A stretch of DNA of 64,000 nucleotides from Phycisphaerales bacterium (GTDB taxonomy: Bacteria; Planctomycetota; Phycisphaerae; Phycisphaerales; SM1A02). The stretch lies in NCBI GenBank assembly GCA_022446905.1, contig JAKVBT010000006.1:138144-202143 (forward strand), read 5' to 3'. The first letter of the stretch is position 1; each line of letters opens with the position of its first letter. The notes under the pieces were generated by a model. The model ran no database searches, was not told the DNA's origin, and was given only the letters and a program-made list of their open reading frames with translations. A program made the translations under genes and the position numbers. Positions 16,538 through 27,607 of the stretch are shown here, one piece after another.

Positions 16538-17491
16538 GTGGATGATTCACTTCCTGAGGTTTTTCTCCAACGTTGTGCTGCGATTCTTTCAGCAGAAGAT
16601 TTAGCAGCGCTTCTGTCTGCGCATGCATCACCCCCGGTTGCTGTTCGCTGGACTGGTTGCCCCGAGTCTCTCCACGAGGGTTCTGCCTATTTGCAGGCGC
16701 ATGAGATTTCTACAACCCCGGTAGCGTGGTATGACCACGCCTGGCGTGTGCAATTTGCGGATCGTGAAGTATTGGTTCGGCTGCCCTGGGTCGAATCACA
16801 GCAGATTTTCGTGCAATCACTTTCCAGCATGGCTGCTGTACTGAACATGGGGATCTTGCCGGGCATGGACATCCTTGACCTTTGCGCTGCGCCCGGGGCC
16901 AAGACCTCTTTGATTCGTCGCTTACAGCAGGGTTCTGGTGTGCTCGTTGCCAATGATGTAAGTCAGGGGCGTACTCAGCGGCTCAAGCATCTCCTCAGCA
17001 TGCAGGGCTTTGATGGCATTGATGTGCAAACTGGTGACGCACGATCACTTGGTGGCGTGATGGAATCCTGTTTTGACCGCGTCCTTGCTGATGTGCCTTG
17101 CAGTGGTGAAGGTCGGTTTGTTCGAGCTCGCCCCGAATCGTGGTCGACTTGGAGCGAGCGTTCTATTTCAATGCTGGCCAAGCGGCAGTTGAAACTTCTT
17201 GAATCAGCCTGTCGCTGCCTGCGTGTTGGCGGAGAGGTGTTGTACGCGACGTGTACGATGGCACCGGAAGAAAATGAAGGTGTGTTGCACCAATTTTTCG
17301 ATCGTCGAGCACGGCGTGGCGACTTTGGCATGTCCATGGTGCCGATTGAATGGCACGTTGATCAACGACGGCCGCCACTGTCGCAATGGCGTGGCGTTGT
17401 TTTTCGCGATGAGGTCATGGAGTCGGTGCGAGTAGTGGCTGGCGATGGAATGACCCCTTTCTTTATGGCTCGTTTGAGGCGTGAGAGTTAG
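16538..17491 (+). CDS. RsmB/NOP-family RNA cytosine-C5 methyltransferase
   Basis: Starting at GTG 16538 gives 317 residues. Codons further upstream in the frame overlap the cold-shock gene and are unlikely to be used. The SAM-binding motif I is LDLCAAPGAKTSLI. The two catalytic cysteines of the NOL1/NOP2/Sun family are both present, in ADVPCSGEGRF (motif IV) and ATCTMAPEENE (motif VI). The N-terminal 100 residues are a short RNA-contact region, without a NusB domain. The target could be 16S rRNA (RsmF/RsmB type) or tRNA, which cannot be fixed from sequence. Confidence 0.87.
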   Translation: MDDSLPEVFLQRCAAILSAEDLAALLSAHASPPVAVRWTGCPESLHEGSAYLQAHEISTTPVAWYDHAWRVQFADREVLVRLPWVESQQIFVQSLSSMAAVLNMGILPGMDILDLCAAPGAKTSLIRRLQQGSGVLVANDVSQGRTQRLKHLLSMQGFDGIDVQTGDARSLGGVMESCFDRVLADVPCSGEGRFVRARPESWSTWSERSISMLAKRQLKLLESACRCLRVGGEVLYATCTMAPEENEGVLHQFFDRRARRGDFGMSMVPIEWHVDQRRPPLSQWRGVVFRDEVMESVRVVAGDGMTPFFMARLRRES

Positions 17492-17564
17492 ATGATGATT
17501 GGGCGTGTACGAGTAGCACGCTTGTAAGCATGATTGCGGACATCGCAACTGATACAGTGCCAGC

Positions 17565-18383
17565 ATGTGTCGTTGGATTGCCTATCTCGGACCTGCGCTT
17601 CGATTGGACTCACTCTTGGTGCAGCCAAGTCACTCGCTGCTCATGCAGTCCAAGCATGCGCTGGAATCGACCTATGCCATCAATGCCGATGGCTTTGGCG
17701 TCGGTTGGTACACCTCAGAAAGCGAACGTCCCGGTCTCTATCACGAGACCAGACCAGCATGGAATGACGAGAACCTCAAGAGTCTGGCGTCGCATCTCAG
17801 TTCACACATGTTCATGGCTCATATCCGGGCTGCGACCAGTGTGGTGTCCCGGTCGAATTGCCATCCGTTTGCGCACGACAAGTGGCTGTTTCAACACAAT
17901 GGTGTGATTGGTGGCTTCGATCGCATTCGCCAGCATCTTGATTGCCAGATTGATGATTCGATCTATGCGCGCAAACGCGGTAACACCGACAGTGAAACCA
18001 TGTTCGGACTGTGTCTGACCGAGGGCCTCAAGGAAGATGTGCCTGGGGCTATCGAGCGCATGATTGGCCGTGTGGAAGCAGCGCGCAGACAATTCAATAT
18101 TGAAGAGGCCTTCCGGATGACGGTAGCCATCGCTGATGGTCACCAACTTTGGGCCGCCAGATACCAATCCGATGGAGACGGTCCAAGTCTGTATCACACC
18201 GCAGATCACAGTGGGGTGGCTGGGGCTGTCGGGGTCGATGCGCAGATCGAATCGGAAGCTACGATCGTTGTTTCTGAGCCTCTTGATGAGGTCTCAAATC
18301 ACTGGGTTGAGGTGCCAACTCGGAGCGTGTTGATCGCATCGGCCTCTGGGGCCACCTTACAACCCTTCAAAACGGCCTTTTAG
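17565..18383 (+). CDS. Class II glutamine amidotransferase (YafJ/EgtC-like)
   Basis: A 272-residue Ntn-hydrolase that starts MCRWIAYLG, so Cys2 becomes the N-terminal nucleophile after Met removal. Family blocks are NADGFGVGWYT, FMAHIRAATS, NCHPFAHDKW, FQHNGVIGG and NTDSETMFG. Relatives include YafJ and EgtC, which cleaves the gamma-glutamyl bond during ergothioneine synthesis. No other ergothioneine gene lies nearby, so the substrate is open. It is a stand-alone glutaminase domain with no synthase domain. The ATG overlaps no neighbour and the gene seems monocistronic. Confidence 0.88.
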   Translation: MCRWIAYLGPALRLDSLLVQPSHSLLMQSKHALESTYAINADGFGVGWYTSESERPGLYHETRPAWNDENLKSLASHLSSHMFMAHIRAATSVVSRSNCHPFAHDKWLFQHNGVIGGFDRIRQHLDCQIDDSIYARKRGNTDSETMFGLCLTEGLKEDVPGAIERMIGRVEAARRQFNIEEAFRMTVAIADGHQLWAARYQSDGDGPSLYHTADHSGVAGAVGVDAQIESEATIVVSEPLDEVSNHWVEVPTRSVLIASASGATLQPFKTAF

Positions 18384-18502
18384 GCATTGAAACCGCAGTT
18401 CAGGCGGATCCAAAGACCACTCCTGGGAGTATCCTAGAGAGCCCTGTGTTTTCTGCGATCTTTGTTCTGTAGGGTCGCGTAGCACCTATCGGAGTAGTTG
18501 AC

Positions 18503-21500
18503 TTGATGCGTATTGCCCTGCTTGTGGCTGGAATTGGCCTGTTCGTTGCAGATGCCATTGGCGGTGTCATGACTGTCCGACCATCCCCAGTGCGTTCGCT
18601 CGGGGCCGGTGGTGTCGCTGCAGCCCGCGCCATGCGTGTCGAACCCACACTCATTGACGCGCTCGATGGTCTCACAGAAGTGCTCATTGACGATTTCCGA
18701 CTTCCCGATGGCGAGCCTGTCACCCTGCACTTGACCCCGGTGATCATGGACGTGGGCCCCACTTGGATTGTGGATGACTCTGGCGCCACAGCGCCTCGCC
18801 GACTTCCTCCCGAGCCTGTCAAAGCCTGGACTGGAAGCGTGTTGGGTGAACCAGATTCGCGTGTCTTCCTTGGATTTGCTGGAAGCACAGCCCACGGTTG
18901 GGTTGAGACGACCCGTGGCTTGGACATGCTGGTGACGGACCCCTCCAACACTCAGATTTCTTTCTATCGCGTTGGTCAGGCCCGTGGCGGTGTAGAAGTC
19001 CAGCCACCAGGCACTGCCTTGAAGGATGTCTCGTCAAGCGCGCGCAATGGGTCATGGTCGCCTCCGGCTACCGAAGAGGCGCTGATTCGCAGTGAACTGA
19101 GGCGCTTGCTGCAAGATATGGATGGTGATGGCCCATTAAGCGATCGAATGGATCCCGAAACCTATCTCAACCTGTACCGCTTGCTCGATGCGGATGATGA
19201 TTCTGTGAACATCTTTGCCAGCGGAGGCTGTTGTTTAGCTCCTGGTTATTGCTACACGCTCACTGAAGCACTGTGCGCTGAGTTATGTGCTGGTGCTCCC
19301 GATGATCTTGGGGTGCGTTGTGACAACTTGGCAATTGCATTAGACCCAAGTGACCCATCTAGCGGCACGGACTATGCGCCATGTTGGCTGGGGGCGGGAG
19401 TGCCCTGTAATGCGCAGTGGGTCTGCTTTGAGGCTGGCACAGGTGAGTATGACGGTGCTTGGGTGGGGGCGTGTTGCTATCCAGATCCCGTGAATCCCGG
19501 GGTGCAGGTGCTTGGTGACCTGCAGGCGTGTGAGTGCGCCATTCTTGGCGGCCGTTTCTTGCTGCCACCAAAGCCCTGTGTGAGTGATGGGAAGCCTTGG
19601 GAGATTCCAGCAGATCGGTTCTTGTCGGCAGCGGCATTAGCTGATGTGATTTGTGTGGACAACGACGGCGATCCGCTGCCATTGGATGAATGCCAGATCT
19701 GTTACGAACCTTCCGGTGCTTGTTGCCTCGACCAAGGCTTGTTCTGCCAAGATGTAGTTGATGAGGGCGAGTTCCCGAATCTCTCCTCCGTGCGTTGCGC
19801 ACAACTGCCACGAAGTGTGTGTGAAAGCGATGATGAAAATGTTCTGGCAGTACTCAACGCATCAGTGCCTGGCTACTTCATTCAAGAGTGCATGCCATGC
19901 ATTGATCAGACTGACCTTGCCCTCTACGAGGATGACGACTTGCCACCGCCGACCATCGTGATAGCTGGCACGCCGCCAGTCTGCAGCAGCGTGACGCCAG
20001 TGGTGGAGTATGCCGACCCTGAAAATCCACTGTCGGGTTCAGTGGTCGAATTGCTTGGCCCGAGAAGTCTGATATGTGAAGGCAAAGGGGTGTTGATTGA
20101 CAGTGATCCCTTCTTTGTCCAACTTTTCGGTGGGGACTATGTGGCAGCGTCCGGCTATGCCCGAATTCTTGCGGCAAGTGTTTTCTCGACGATCGAACGT
20201 GATGCAGCCGTCCAGTTTTCAATCGCAGGAGTTGTGCTTCATGATTGGTTGGTAACGGACCCAGATCCGGCAGGCATTGGTGATTTGCCAGACATAGATG
20301 GCAACCAACTATCCATTGGCGCTTGTTGTTTGTCCGGCGCCTACTGCTACGAAAATATCTCTGCCTACCAATGCGCAGAGTACGCGGGTGATTGGCTTGG
20401 AGAAGGCGCATCATGCTGGACCAATGAGTGTGGCGATGGCGTTTCATCCCCGAATGATATTTTGCAACACGCACCCTTGGACATCACCCAAGCCATTGAT
20501 CGATTGCAGGAAGCCTGGACCGTTGACCTTGATGAATGGGCAGGTCCCAATCCTGACAACAACAATGAGGCGCTCGCCGAACTGTTTTGCACCGCCACCG
20601 CAGTTGTGGCACTTGGTGCAGCGCCCTATTACGTTCCCTCGGATTCGAGCGAGGGTCCTGCAGATGGTGTCTATCGACAGGGTGTGGCTACTTCTGGGGT
20701 TGGGGTGCTGTGTCAGCGCGAGGATGCATTTGCGCTTGTGCCGGTGCGTGGGGGCTTTGCGCCGCCACCGTCATCTCATCCGCCACCTGCAGAAGAGGGC
20801 ATGTGGGACTTTGTGCAATTTGCACGTGCCATGGGCTTGCTTGCGGGAGTCAATGCGACTTCGCTCTATGGTTATGACAGTTGTATCACCTTTCCCTGTG
20901 ATTCAATGGCCGCACTTCCAGATTGCACACTTCGTTATGAAGATCCAGCGGCCTCAGCGCTTGGGGTGATGCCATCGACCATCATGTCCAACTGTCTGAC
21001 CTGCGACGGTGGATTGGCAAACATTCAGCTTCGCTATCGAAATGAGATTGCAGCGCGGATCTATTCAAGTGTTGCGGCGCTGGAATGCGGCCCCGAGGCG
21101 GCTGGTGCGTGGCCTCCAATCTGTGTTGCCAACCTCGGCAGTGGCAGCGACTATGTAGCGGATCAGCAATATCCAATTCCAATCAGTGATGTGTTGATTG
21201 TTCCTGATCTTGTCAGTACGACACTCGATGTTCTGGCAAATGACATCCCTTGCAACTGCAATGGGACATCGGACGGGGATGCCATCAAGATCATCCAGGG
21301 TTCGGGGAGTATGATCGATTGCAGTAGTGGTTCGGTTCTAACCACGCTTGGCGGTGCTGTTTGTCTGACAGAACTCCCGTCCGGGGTTGAGGTAGTTGAA
21401 TATACGCCGCCGGTTGACTGGTGTGGCATTGACTCCTTTGTCTATGAAGTTGAGAACTGCAATGCAAGTCAGCCAAATCCTGCAACGACGGTGTATTTGG

Positions 21501-23209
21501 TTCCAGATACGGGCGATCTGCCTTTGTCGCCTTTGGCAGGCTCCTTCTCATGCGTCAGCATTTCGAGCATTGCGGAAAGCTCCTTTGTTCCCGCCAGTAT
21601 TCTCGATGCGCCGCCTCCAATTACGGCTTGTGGCTCTGATCCCACGGTGATCTGCTATCGAGCCAACAATGTTGGCGCTTCGATCAAGCGAATCCGCTGG
21701 GACAATGCCCGGTTGGTTGTGCATGCTGGACATCAATCTGAATCGATTCTGCGGTTCTGGTTTGCCAGTGTGCCTGGTGGTGCCGCAGATGTGTTCTTCG
21801 ATGTCAGTCCCTTTGCCCCGGCCGATCCAAGTGATCCATATCCATATTGCGCGACTGCGACTGGTACTTTGTCGCTGCCGAATATTGAAAGCGTCTTTGT
21901 GCCAGTTGGCGGTTTGATTACGGTCCAATGCTATGAAACGTTTGATGATGGTGCGTTGCCAGACGCAGAATGGAAGTCATTCAATATCGACATCGATTTA
22001 GGATCCAACTCAAGTGTTTTGGGTGTGTGCTGTGTCGAAGGCCTCTGCTTAGATGAGTTGACAGCCAACGAATGTGCTGACTTCCACTGGAGGTGGGATG
22101 AGGAAGCAGGGGTAGCAGGGGAATGGGTCGAAGATCTTACGGTCAGTGGTTTCTTCTATGGTGCGGGGAAAACCTGCGATGACTTGGATTGGTGCACGCG
22201 GCGAGCGCCTTGTTGTCTTGGATCAGTGGCTTGTGTTGAGGTTGCACCTGACGTGTGTACCAATGATCTTGACGGCACCGTGCTGACTCTGCCCGACAAT
22301 GTGTTTAATCCAGACGAGCCATTGTGGGGGTATCCCTGCACATTTACGGTGTGCGACCTAGATCCGACCGTCGATGTGATTGGTGGTTGTTGTTTGAACA
22401 ACAATGCAACAGGCTTGGCATTCTGTACAGATACCACGATGGATATCTGTGATGGCTTGCCAGCACTGCTCCCTGGGGCTGCATGGGAGTCCACTTGGCA
22501 GGTGCGTGCCAAATGCACTGCAACCGCTTGTGGAACGGGCAATGGGCCCACTGGAGGCGTTGGGGCATGCTGTTTCGATGATTTGAATTGTTGCACTGAT
22601 GGTCTCACTGCAGCAGTTTGTGCAGAGGCCTACGGCCTCTTTATGGGAACAGGAAGCACTTGTGCGGATACCTGTCCAACATCCAATCCAGTTGACGGCG
22701 TCTGCTGCTTTGACTCGAGCAGCATTGGTGGCTGGGCCTGTATTGAAGGGCTTCCAGCGTCACAGTGCACGCTGATTGGTGGTAATCACAACACCACATT
22801 GACCAGTTGCTCTGGACTTCTGCCGTGTGATCCCGGCGTACCCATCATCAATTGTTGTGTGGATTATCAACTGCTGGTTGTGGATAGCGCCCAAACCTGC
22901 TGGGAGGCTGGTGGTCTCTTGGCTGGGGTTGATGGTGTTGACCCAGATTGTGACCCGCTCGATGGTGTCATTGCAGTGAACGGCAACACAACGAGCTATA
23001 CAGTTTGGGCCCCGACCTTTGGTGGAACTCCATTAGGATTTTTCAACGCTGCAGACTTTGATCGGGACGGACGCGTTGGGGTTCCTGATTTGCTCATGCT
23101 GCTGGACTTCTGGCTCGGCGATGGTCCAAATAGTCCTGCTGGCGATCTCGATGGAGACGGCATGACGGGTGTGGTTGATCTCCTGCTCCTGTTTGAGAAC
23201 TGGGGTTAA
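18503..23209 (+). CDS. Giant secreted Cys-rich repeat protein with cadherin-like and dockerin-like regions
   Basis: A 1568-residue exported protein. A TTG at 18503 (GGAG 8 bases upstream) and the adjacent ATG at 18506 are both possible starts. A signal peptide (ALLVAGIGLFVADAIGG) comes first. Residues about 30-160 resemble the propeptide-like region ahead of planctomycete metalloproteases (VLGEPDSRVFLGF), but no HExxH motif follows. About ten GxCC-type repeats begin near residues 241, 322, 405, 606, 1174, 1235, 1294, 1354, 1399 and 1450. Residues about 890-990 look like a cadherin/Big-type beta domain (VLANDIP ... WCGIDSFVYEV). Residues 1514-1568 form two Asp-rich, calcium-binding-type dockerin-like halves (ADFDRDGRVGVPDLL and GDLDGDGMTGVVDLL) ending in ENWG. 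A role at the cell surface is inferred and the function is unknown. Confidence 0.85.
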   Translation: MMRIALLVAGIGLFVADAIGGVMTVRPSPVRSLGAGGVAAARAMRVEPTLIDALDGLTEVLIDDFRLPDGEPVTLHLTPVIMDVGPTWIVDDSGATAPRRLPPEPVKAWTGSVLGEPDSRVFLGFAGSTAHGWVETTRGLDMLVTDPSNTQISFYRVGQARGGVEVQPPGTALKDVSSSARNGSWSPPATEEALIRSELRRLLQDMDGDGPLSDRMDPETYLNLYRLLDADDDSVNIFASGGCCLAPGYCYTLTEALCAELCAGAPDDLGVRCDNLAIALDPSDPSSGTDYAPCWLGAGVPCNAQWVCFEAGTGEYDGAWVGACCYPDPVNPGVQVLGDLQACECAILGGRFLLPPKPCVSDGKPWEIPADRFLSAAALADVICVDNDGDPLPLDECQICYEPSGACCLDQGLFCQDVVDEGEFPNLSSVRCAQLPRSVCESDDENVLAVLNASVPGYFIQECMPCIDQTDLALYEDDDLPPPTIVIAGTPPVCSSVTPVVEYADPENPLSGSVVELLGPRSLICEGKGVLIDSDPFFVQLFGGDYVAASGYARILAASVFSTIERDAAVQFSIAGVVLHDWLVTDPDPAGIGDLPDIDGNQLSIGACCLSGAYCYENISAYQCAEYAGDWLGEGASCWTNECGDGVSSPNDILQHAPLDITQAIDRLQEAWTVDLDEWAGPNPDNNNEALAELFCTATAVVALGAAPYYVPSDSSEGPADGVYRQGVATSGVGVLCQREDAFALVPVRGGFAPPPSSHPPPAEEGMWDFVQFARAMGLLAGVNATSLYGYDSCITFPCDSMAALPDCTLRYEDPAASALGVMPSTIMSNCLTCDGGLANIQLRYRNEIAARIYSSVAALECGPEAAGAWPPICVANLGSGSDYVADQQYPIPISDVLIVPDLVSTTLDVLANDIPCNCNGTSDGDAIKIIQGSGSMIDCSSGSVLTTLGGAVCLTELPSGVEVVEYTPPVDWCGIDSFVYEVENCNASQPNPATTVYLVPDTGDLPLSPLAGSFSCVSISSIAESSFVPASILDAPPPITACGSDPTVICYRANNVGASIKRIRWDNARLVVHAGHQSESILRFWFASVPGGAADVFFDVSPFAPADPSDPYPYCATATGTLSLPNIESVFVPVGGLITVQCYETFDDGALPDAEWKSFNIDIDLGSNSSVLGVCCVEGLCLDELTANECADFHWRWDEEAGVAGEWVEDLTVSGFFYGAGKTCDDLDWCTRRAPCCLGSVACVEVAPDVCTNDLDGTVLTLPDNVFNPDEPLWGYPCTFTVCDLDPTVDVIGGCCLNNNATGLAFCTDTTMDICDGLPALLPGAAWESTWQVRAKCTATACGTGNGPTGGVGACCFDDLNCCTDGLTAAVCAEAYGLFMGTGSTCADTCPTSNPVDGVCCFDSSSIGGWACIEGLPASQCTLIGGNHNTTLTSCSGLLPCDPGVPIINCCVDYQLLVVDSAQTCWEAGGLLAGVDGVDPDCDPLDGVIAVNGNTTSYTVWAPTFGGTPLGFFNAADFDRDGRVGVPDLLMLLDFWLGDGPNSPAGDLDGDGMTGVVDLLLLFENWG
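19223..22930 (+). repeat. Dispersed GxCC protein-repeat region
   Basis: At least ten divergent copies of a 30-45 residue unit, G-[A/G/V]-C-C, short spacer, C, 6-8 residues, C, then usually a Gly-rich stretch and a final Cys. The copies are encoded at about 19223, 19466, 19715, 20318, 22022, 22205, 22382, 22562, 22697 and 22850. The DNA copies are diverged, so this is an old protein repeat and not a recent tandem duplication. Copies cluster at both ends of the protein, leaving the 20.5-22.0 kb middle free. Confidence 0.75.
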
Positions 23210-23214
23210 TCGGC

Positions 23215-23559
23215 GTGGGCTCGGCAAGTCGCCGTGGAATCATCTTGACATCGGTTGCTGCAGCGTGTGTTGCAGAAGGCCTGCTCGCCGTAGCGTGGTG
23301 GCGCTTTGCCGAAGATCCATCCGCTCGAGGACTGAGTTTGGCCTTGTGGGTGTGGCCACTGTCGTGGTTGGGATGCCTAGTGCTGGGGTGGATCTGTCTT
23401 TGGCTGGCACGTCGATGGGATGACGGACCCTTCGGTGTTGGCTGGAGCACATCGATGTGTGACTTGTTTGCCCGCGCCTTGCTTCTGGGTGTGCCACTGG
23501 TGGTCTGCGGCTACGCAGCGCTCATGGCGATTGTCGCTTGGTCAACCCTACCGAAGTGA
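23215..23559 (+). CDS. Small hypothetical membrane protein
   Basis: A 114-residue protein from GTG 23215, 5 bp after the giant gene, with about three hydrophobic segments (residues 9-29, 41-66 and 85-108) and a charged loop RRWDDGPFG. Its 3' end overlaps the end of purD, on the opposite strand, by 12 bp. No family was recognised. The close spacing suggests co-transcription with the giant secreted protein, but any functional link is a guess. Confidence 0.5.
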   Translation: MGSASRRGIILTSVAAACVAEGLLAVAWWRFAEDPSARGLSLALWVWPLSWLGCLVLGWICLWLARRWDDGPFGVGWSTSMCDLFARALLLGVPLVVCGYAALMAIVAWSTLPK

Positions 23560-25017
23560 GGCCATGGTCTCGATGCGGTGCCCAATGTCGCGGCGAAAGA
23601 ATCCACCTGGCATCTGAATGGCATCAAGGGCTGCATTGGCACGGTTTCGTGCCTCGACAAGACTGGCGTCCAATGCCGTGACTGAAAGGACCCGACCGCC
23701 GCTCGAGGCCAATTTGCCGGAAGCATCACGGGTAGTTCCTGCATGGAACAGGATCATGTCGTCATTGGATACTTCATCAGCACCCTCAATGGGTCGTCCC
23801 TTCTCATAACTCCCGGGATATCCCTCGCTGCACAGCACGACACAGCAGGCGTGTCTTGGGTCAAAGGAAATGTCCGCATCAATTAACGTGCCAGCGGCAG
23901 TGCGCCAGAGTGTGTCAAGCAAGTCGCCTTGAAAGCGAGCCATCAAGGGTTGGCACTCGGGGTCACCAAATCGGCAGTTGAACTCCAGCACTTTGGGGCC
24001 ACCCGGAGTCAGCATCATCCCGGCATAAATGACGCCGCGGTAATCGATTTTGTTTCGCCGCAGTGCATCAACCAATGGGATCAATACCGTGCGTTCGATC
24101 AGGTCGAGCATGGCTTCATCCACGACGGGAGTGGGGCAGTAGGCGCCCATGCCACCAGTGTTTGGGCCTGTGTCACCTTCGCCGACCTGTTTGTGGTCTT
24201 GGCAGGGATCAAGAATCCAAATCGTCTCGCCGTCATACAGGGCAAGAATGCTGGCCTCCTGACCTTCCAGCATTTCTTCGATGATGATCCGATCTCCAGC
24301 TTCGCCGAAACATCGTTCAACCATGATGGCTTGGATTGCCTCGACCGCTTCCAGCGCGGTACGGCATACGACTACGCCCTTGCCGGCAGCTAGCCCGGCA
24401 GCTTTGACCACCATGGGTTCTTCGCGTGAGGTCAGTAGGTCGCGTATGTGCGTATCCAAGGCGGGCATTGGGCGTTCGCCACGATCATCACTTCCGCGAA
24501 GCCACCAGAGCAGCGGCTCGAAAGTCATATCGCCGGCTTCCACCTTGGCGTCTAGTTCCGGCTCGAAACTTCGCATTGCCCAGCGCAAGGCAGCGTTGGC
24601 TGTTTGCAAAGTCCGGCTTTCAGCAGTGGGTATGGCTGCCTGCCGCATGATTTCTTTGGCAAAGGCCTTGTCTGATTCAAGTTGAGCGCCAGCCTGAGTT
24701 GGGCCAAACACGCGAATGCCATGTTCGATCATGACATCAGCGACACCCTCTGCCAAGGGCTGCTCAGGTCCGATCACTACCAGATCAATCGCATTCTTCG
24801 TGCACCAGGTGGTGAGTGGATAAAAGTTGGTTGGATCCCAGCAGAATTCGCATGGCTTGGCGACGGCATCAATTCCTGGATTGCCTGGATGCGTTGTCCA
24901 CAGTGTGCCGCACCGTGGTGATTGATGTAGGCGCCATGCGAGGGCGTGTTCGCGCCCACCGCCCCCAATTAAAAGGACATTGCATGACTCTGGGCATGGG
25001 TGGTTGGTTCCAGACAT
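23548..25017 (-). CDS. purD: Phosphoribosylamine-glycine ligase with an extra internal segment
   Basis: A 489-residue GARS, an ATP-grasp enzyme that joins glycine to phosphoribosylamine in purine synthesis. [15 protein letters not shown] (14-28), [46 protein letters not shown] and [12 protein letters not shown] are all standard. Typical PurD is about 420-430 residues. The excess is mostly an acidic, Trp-rich insertion at about 151-200, just before the ATP-binding [13 protein letters not shown]. That motif usually reads [11 protein letters not shown], so Asp is replaced by Ala206. Otherwise the enzyme looks intact. It is convergent with the small membrane gene. Confidence 0.94.
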   Translation of the reverse strand: MSGTNHPCPESCNVLLIGGGGREHALAWRLHQSPRCGTLWTTHPGNPGIDAVAKPCEFCWDPTNFYPLTTWCTKNAIDLVVIGPEQPLAEGVADVMIEHGIRVFGPTQAGAQLESDKAFAKEIMRQAAIPTAESRTLQTANAALRWAMRSFEPELDAKVEAGDMTFEPLLWWLRGSDDRGERPMPALDTHIRDLLTSREEPMVVKAAGLAAGKGVVVCRTALEAVEAIQAIMVERCFGEAGDRIIIEEMLEGQEASILALYDGETIWILDPCQDHKQVGEGDTGPNTGGMGAYCPTPVVDEAMLDLIERTVLIPLVDALRRNKIDYRGVIYAGMMLTPGGPKVLEFNCRFGDPECQPLMARFQGDLLDTLWRTAAGTLIDADISFDPRHACCVVLCSEGYPGSYEKGRPIEGADEVSNDDMILFHAGTTRDASGKLASSGGRVLSVTALDASLVEARNRANAALDAIQMPGGFFRRDIGHRIETMASLR

Positions 25018-25058
25018 CTCTGAATCCTACCGCGAGCATCAGAGATCTGCCCTAAATT

Positions 25059-27131
<2,073 letters not shown>

Positions 27132-27142
27132 GGCCTGCAGGC

Positions 27143-27523
27143 TCAGTTTGTGTAGCGCTCGTCGTATCCGGCGGCGTCCATCAACGTCTCAAGTGGGGTC
27201 ATATCACTGGTGCGAATGCGAACCAGCCATCCGTCCCCCTGGGGGTCACGATTTAGGATCGCCGGGTCTTCAGAGGCAGTGTCATTGATCTCGATGATTT
27301 CTCCACCGACTGCTGAGAACACATCGCTGGTGGTTTTGACTGACTCCACCTCGGCCACAGCATCGCCTGCTTGGACTGCCGTTCCTACAGGTCGCATTTC
27401 GACGTAGGTCACATCGGTCAACTCCGCAGCAGCGTGGGGGGTGATGCCGAGCGTGACCACATCACCATCGATGCGAAACCACTCATGTGAGTCGGAATAG
27501 CGGCAATCGTCAGGACTGGGCAT
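27143..27523 (-). CDS. gcvH: Glycine cleavage system H protein
   Basis: ATG 27523 is preferred (GGAG 6 bases upstream) over an in-frame codon at 27577. This gives 126 residues, the usual size. H protein carries the lipoyl-bound aminomethyl group between the P, T and L proteins. The lipoylated lysine is in [12 protein letters not shown], preceded by [11 protein letters not shown] and [18 protein letters not shown], both characteristic. No gcvT or gcvP is in the window. The pairing with uvrB is probably positional only. Confidence 0.93.
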   Translation of the reverse strand: MPSPDDCRYSDSHEWFRIDGDVVTLGITPHAAAELTDVTYVEMRPVGTAVQAGDAVAEVESVKTTSDVFSAVGGEIIEINDTASEDPAILNRDPQGDGWLVRIRTSDMTPLETLMDAAGYDERYTN

Positions 27524-27607
27524 GGGGTACTCCAGGCGGTTCGAGATGCTTGGGCTAGCTCCAAATTCGCAGTCCACCAGAGGCGGGGCCAGCCATGTCA
27601 GGCGGAC

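Noticed and set aside
18400-18951. Minus-strand Ser/Thr/Arg-rich frame at the start of the giant secreted gene
   Set aside because: It overlaps the signal peptide and the N-terminal domain of the giant protein. Its composition is that of a shadow frame.
18503-23209. Metalloprotease function for the giant protein
   Set aside because: The N-terminal region resembles metalloprotease propeptides, but no HExxH zinc motif occurs anywhere in the 1568 residues.
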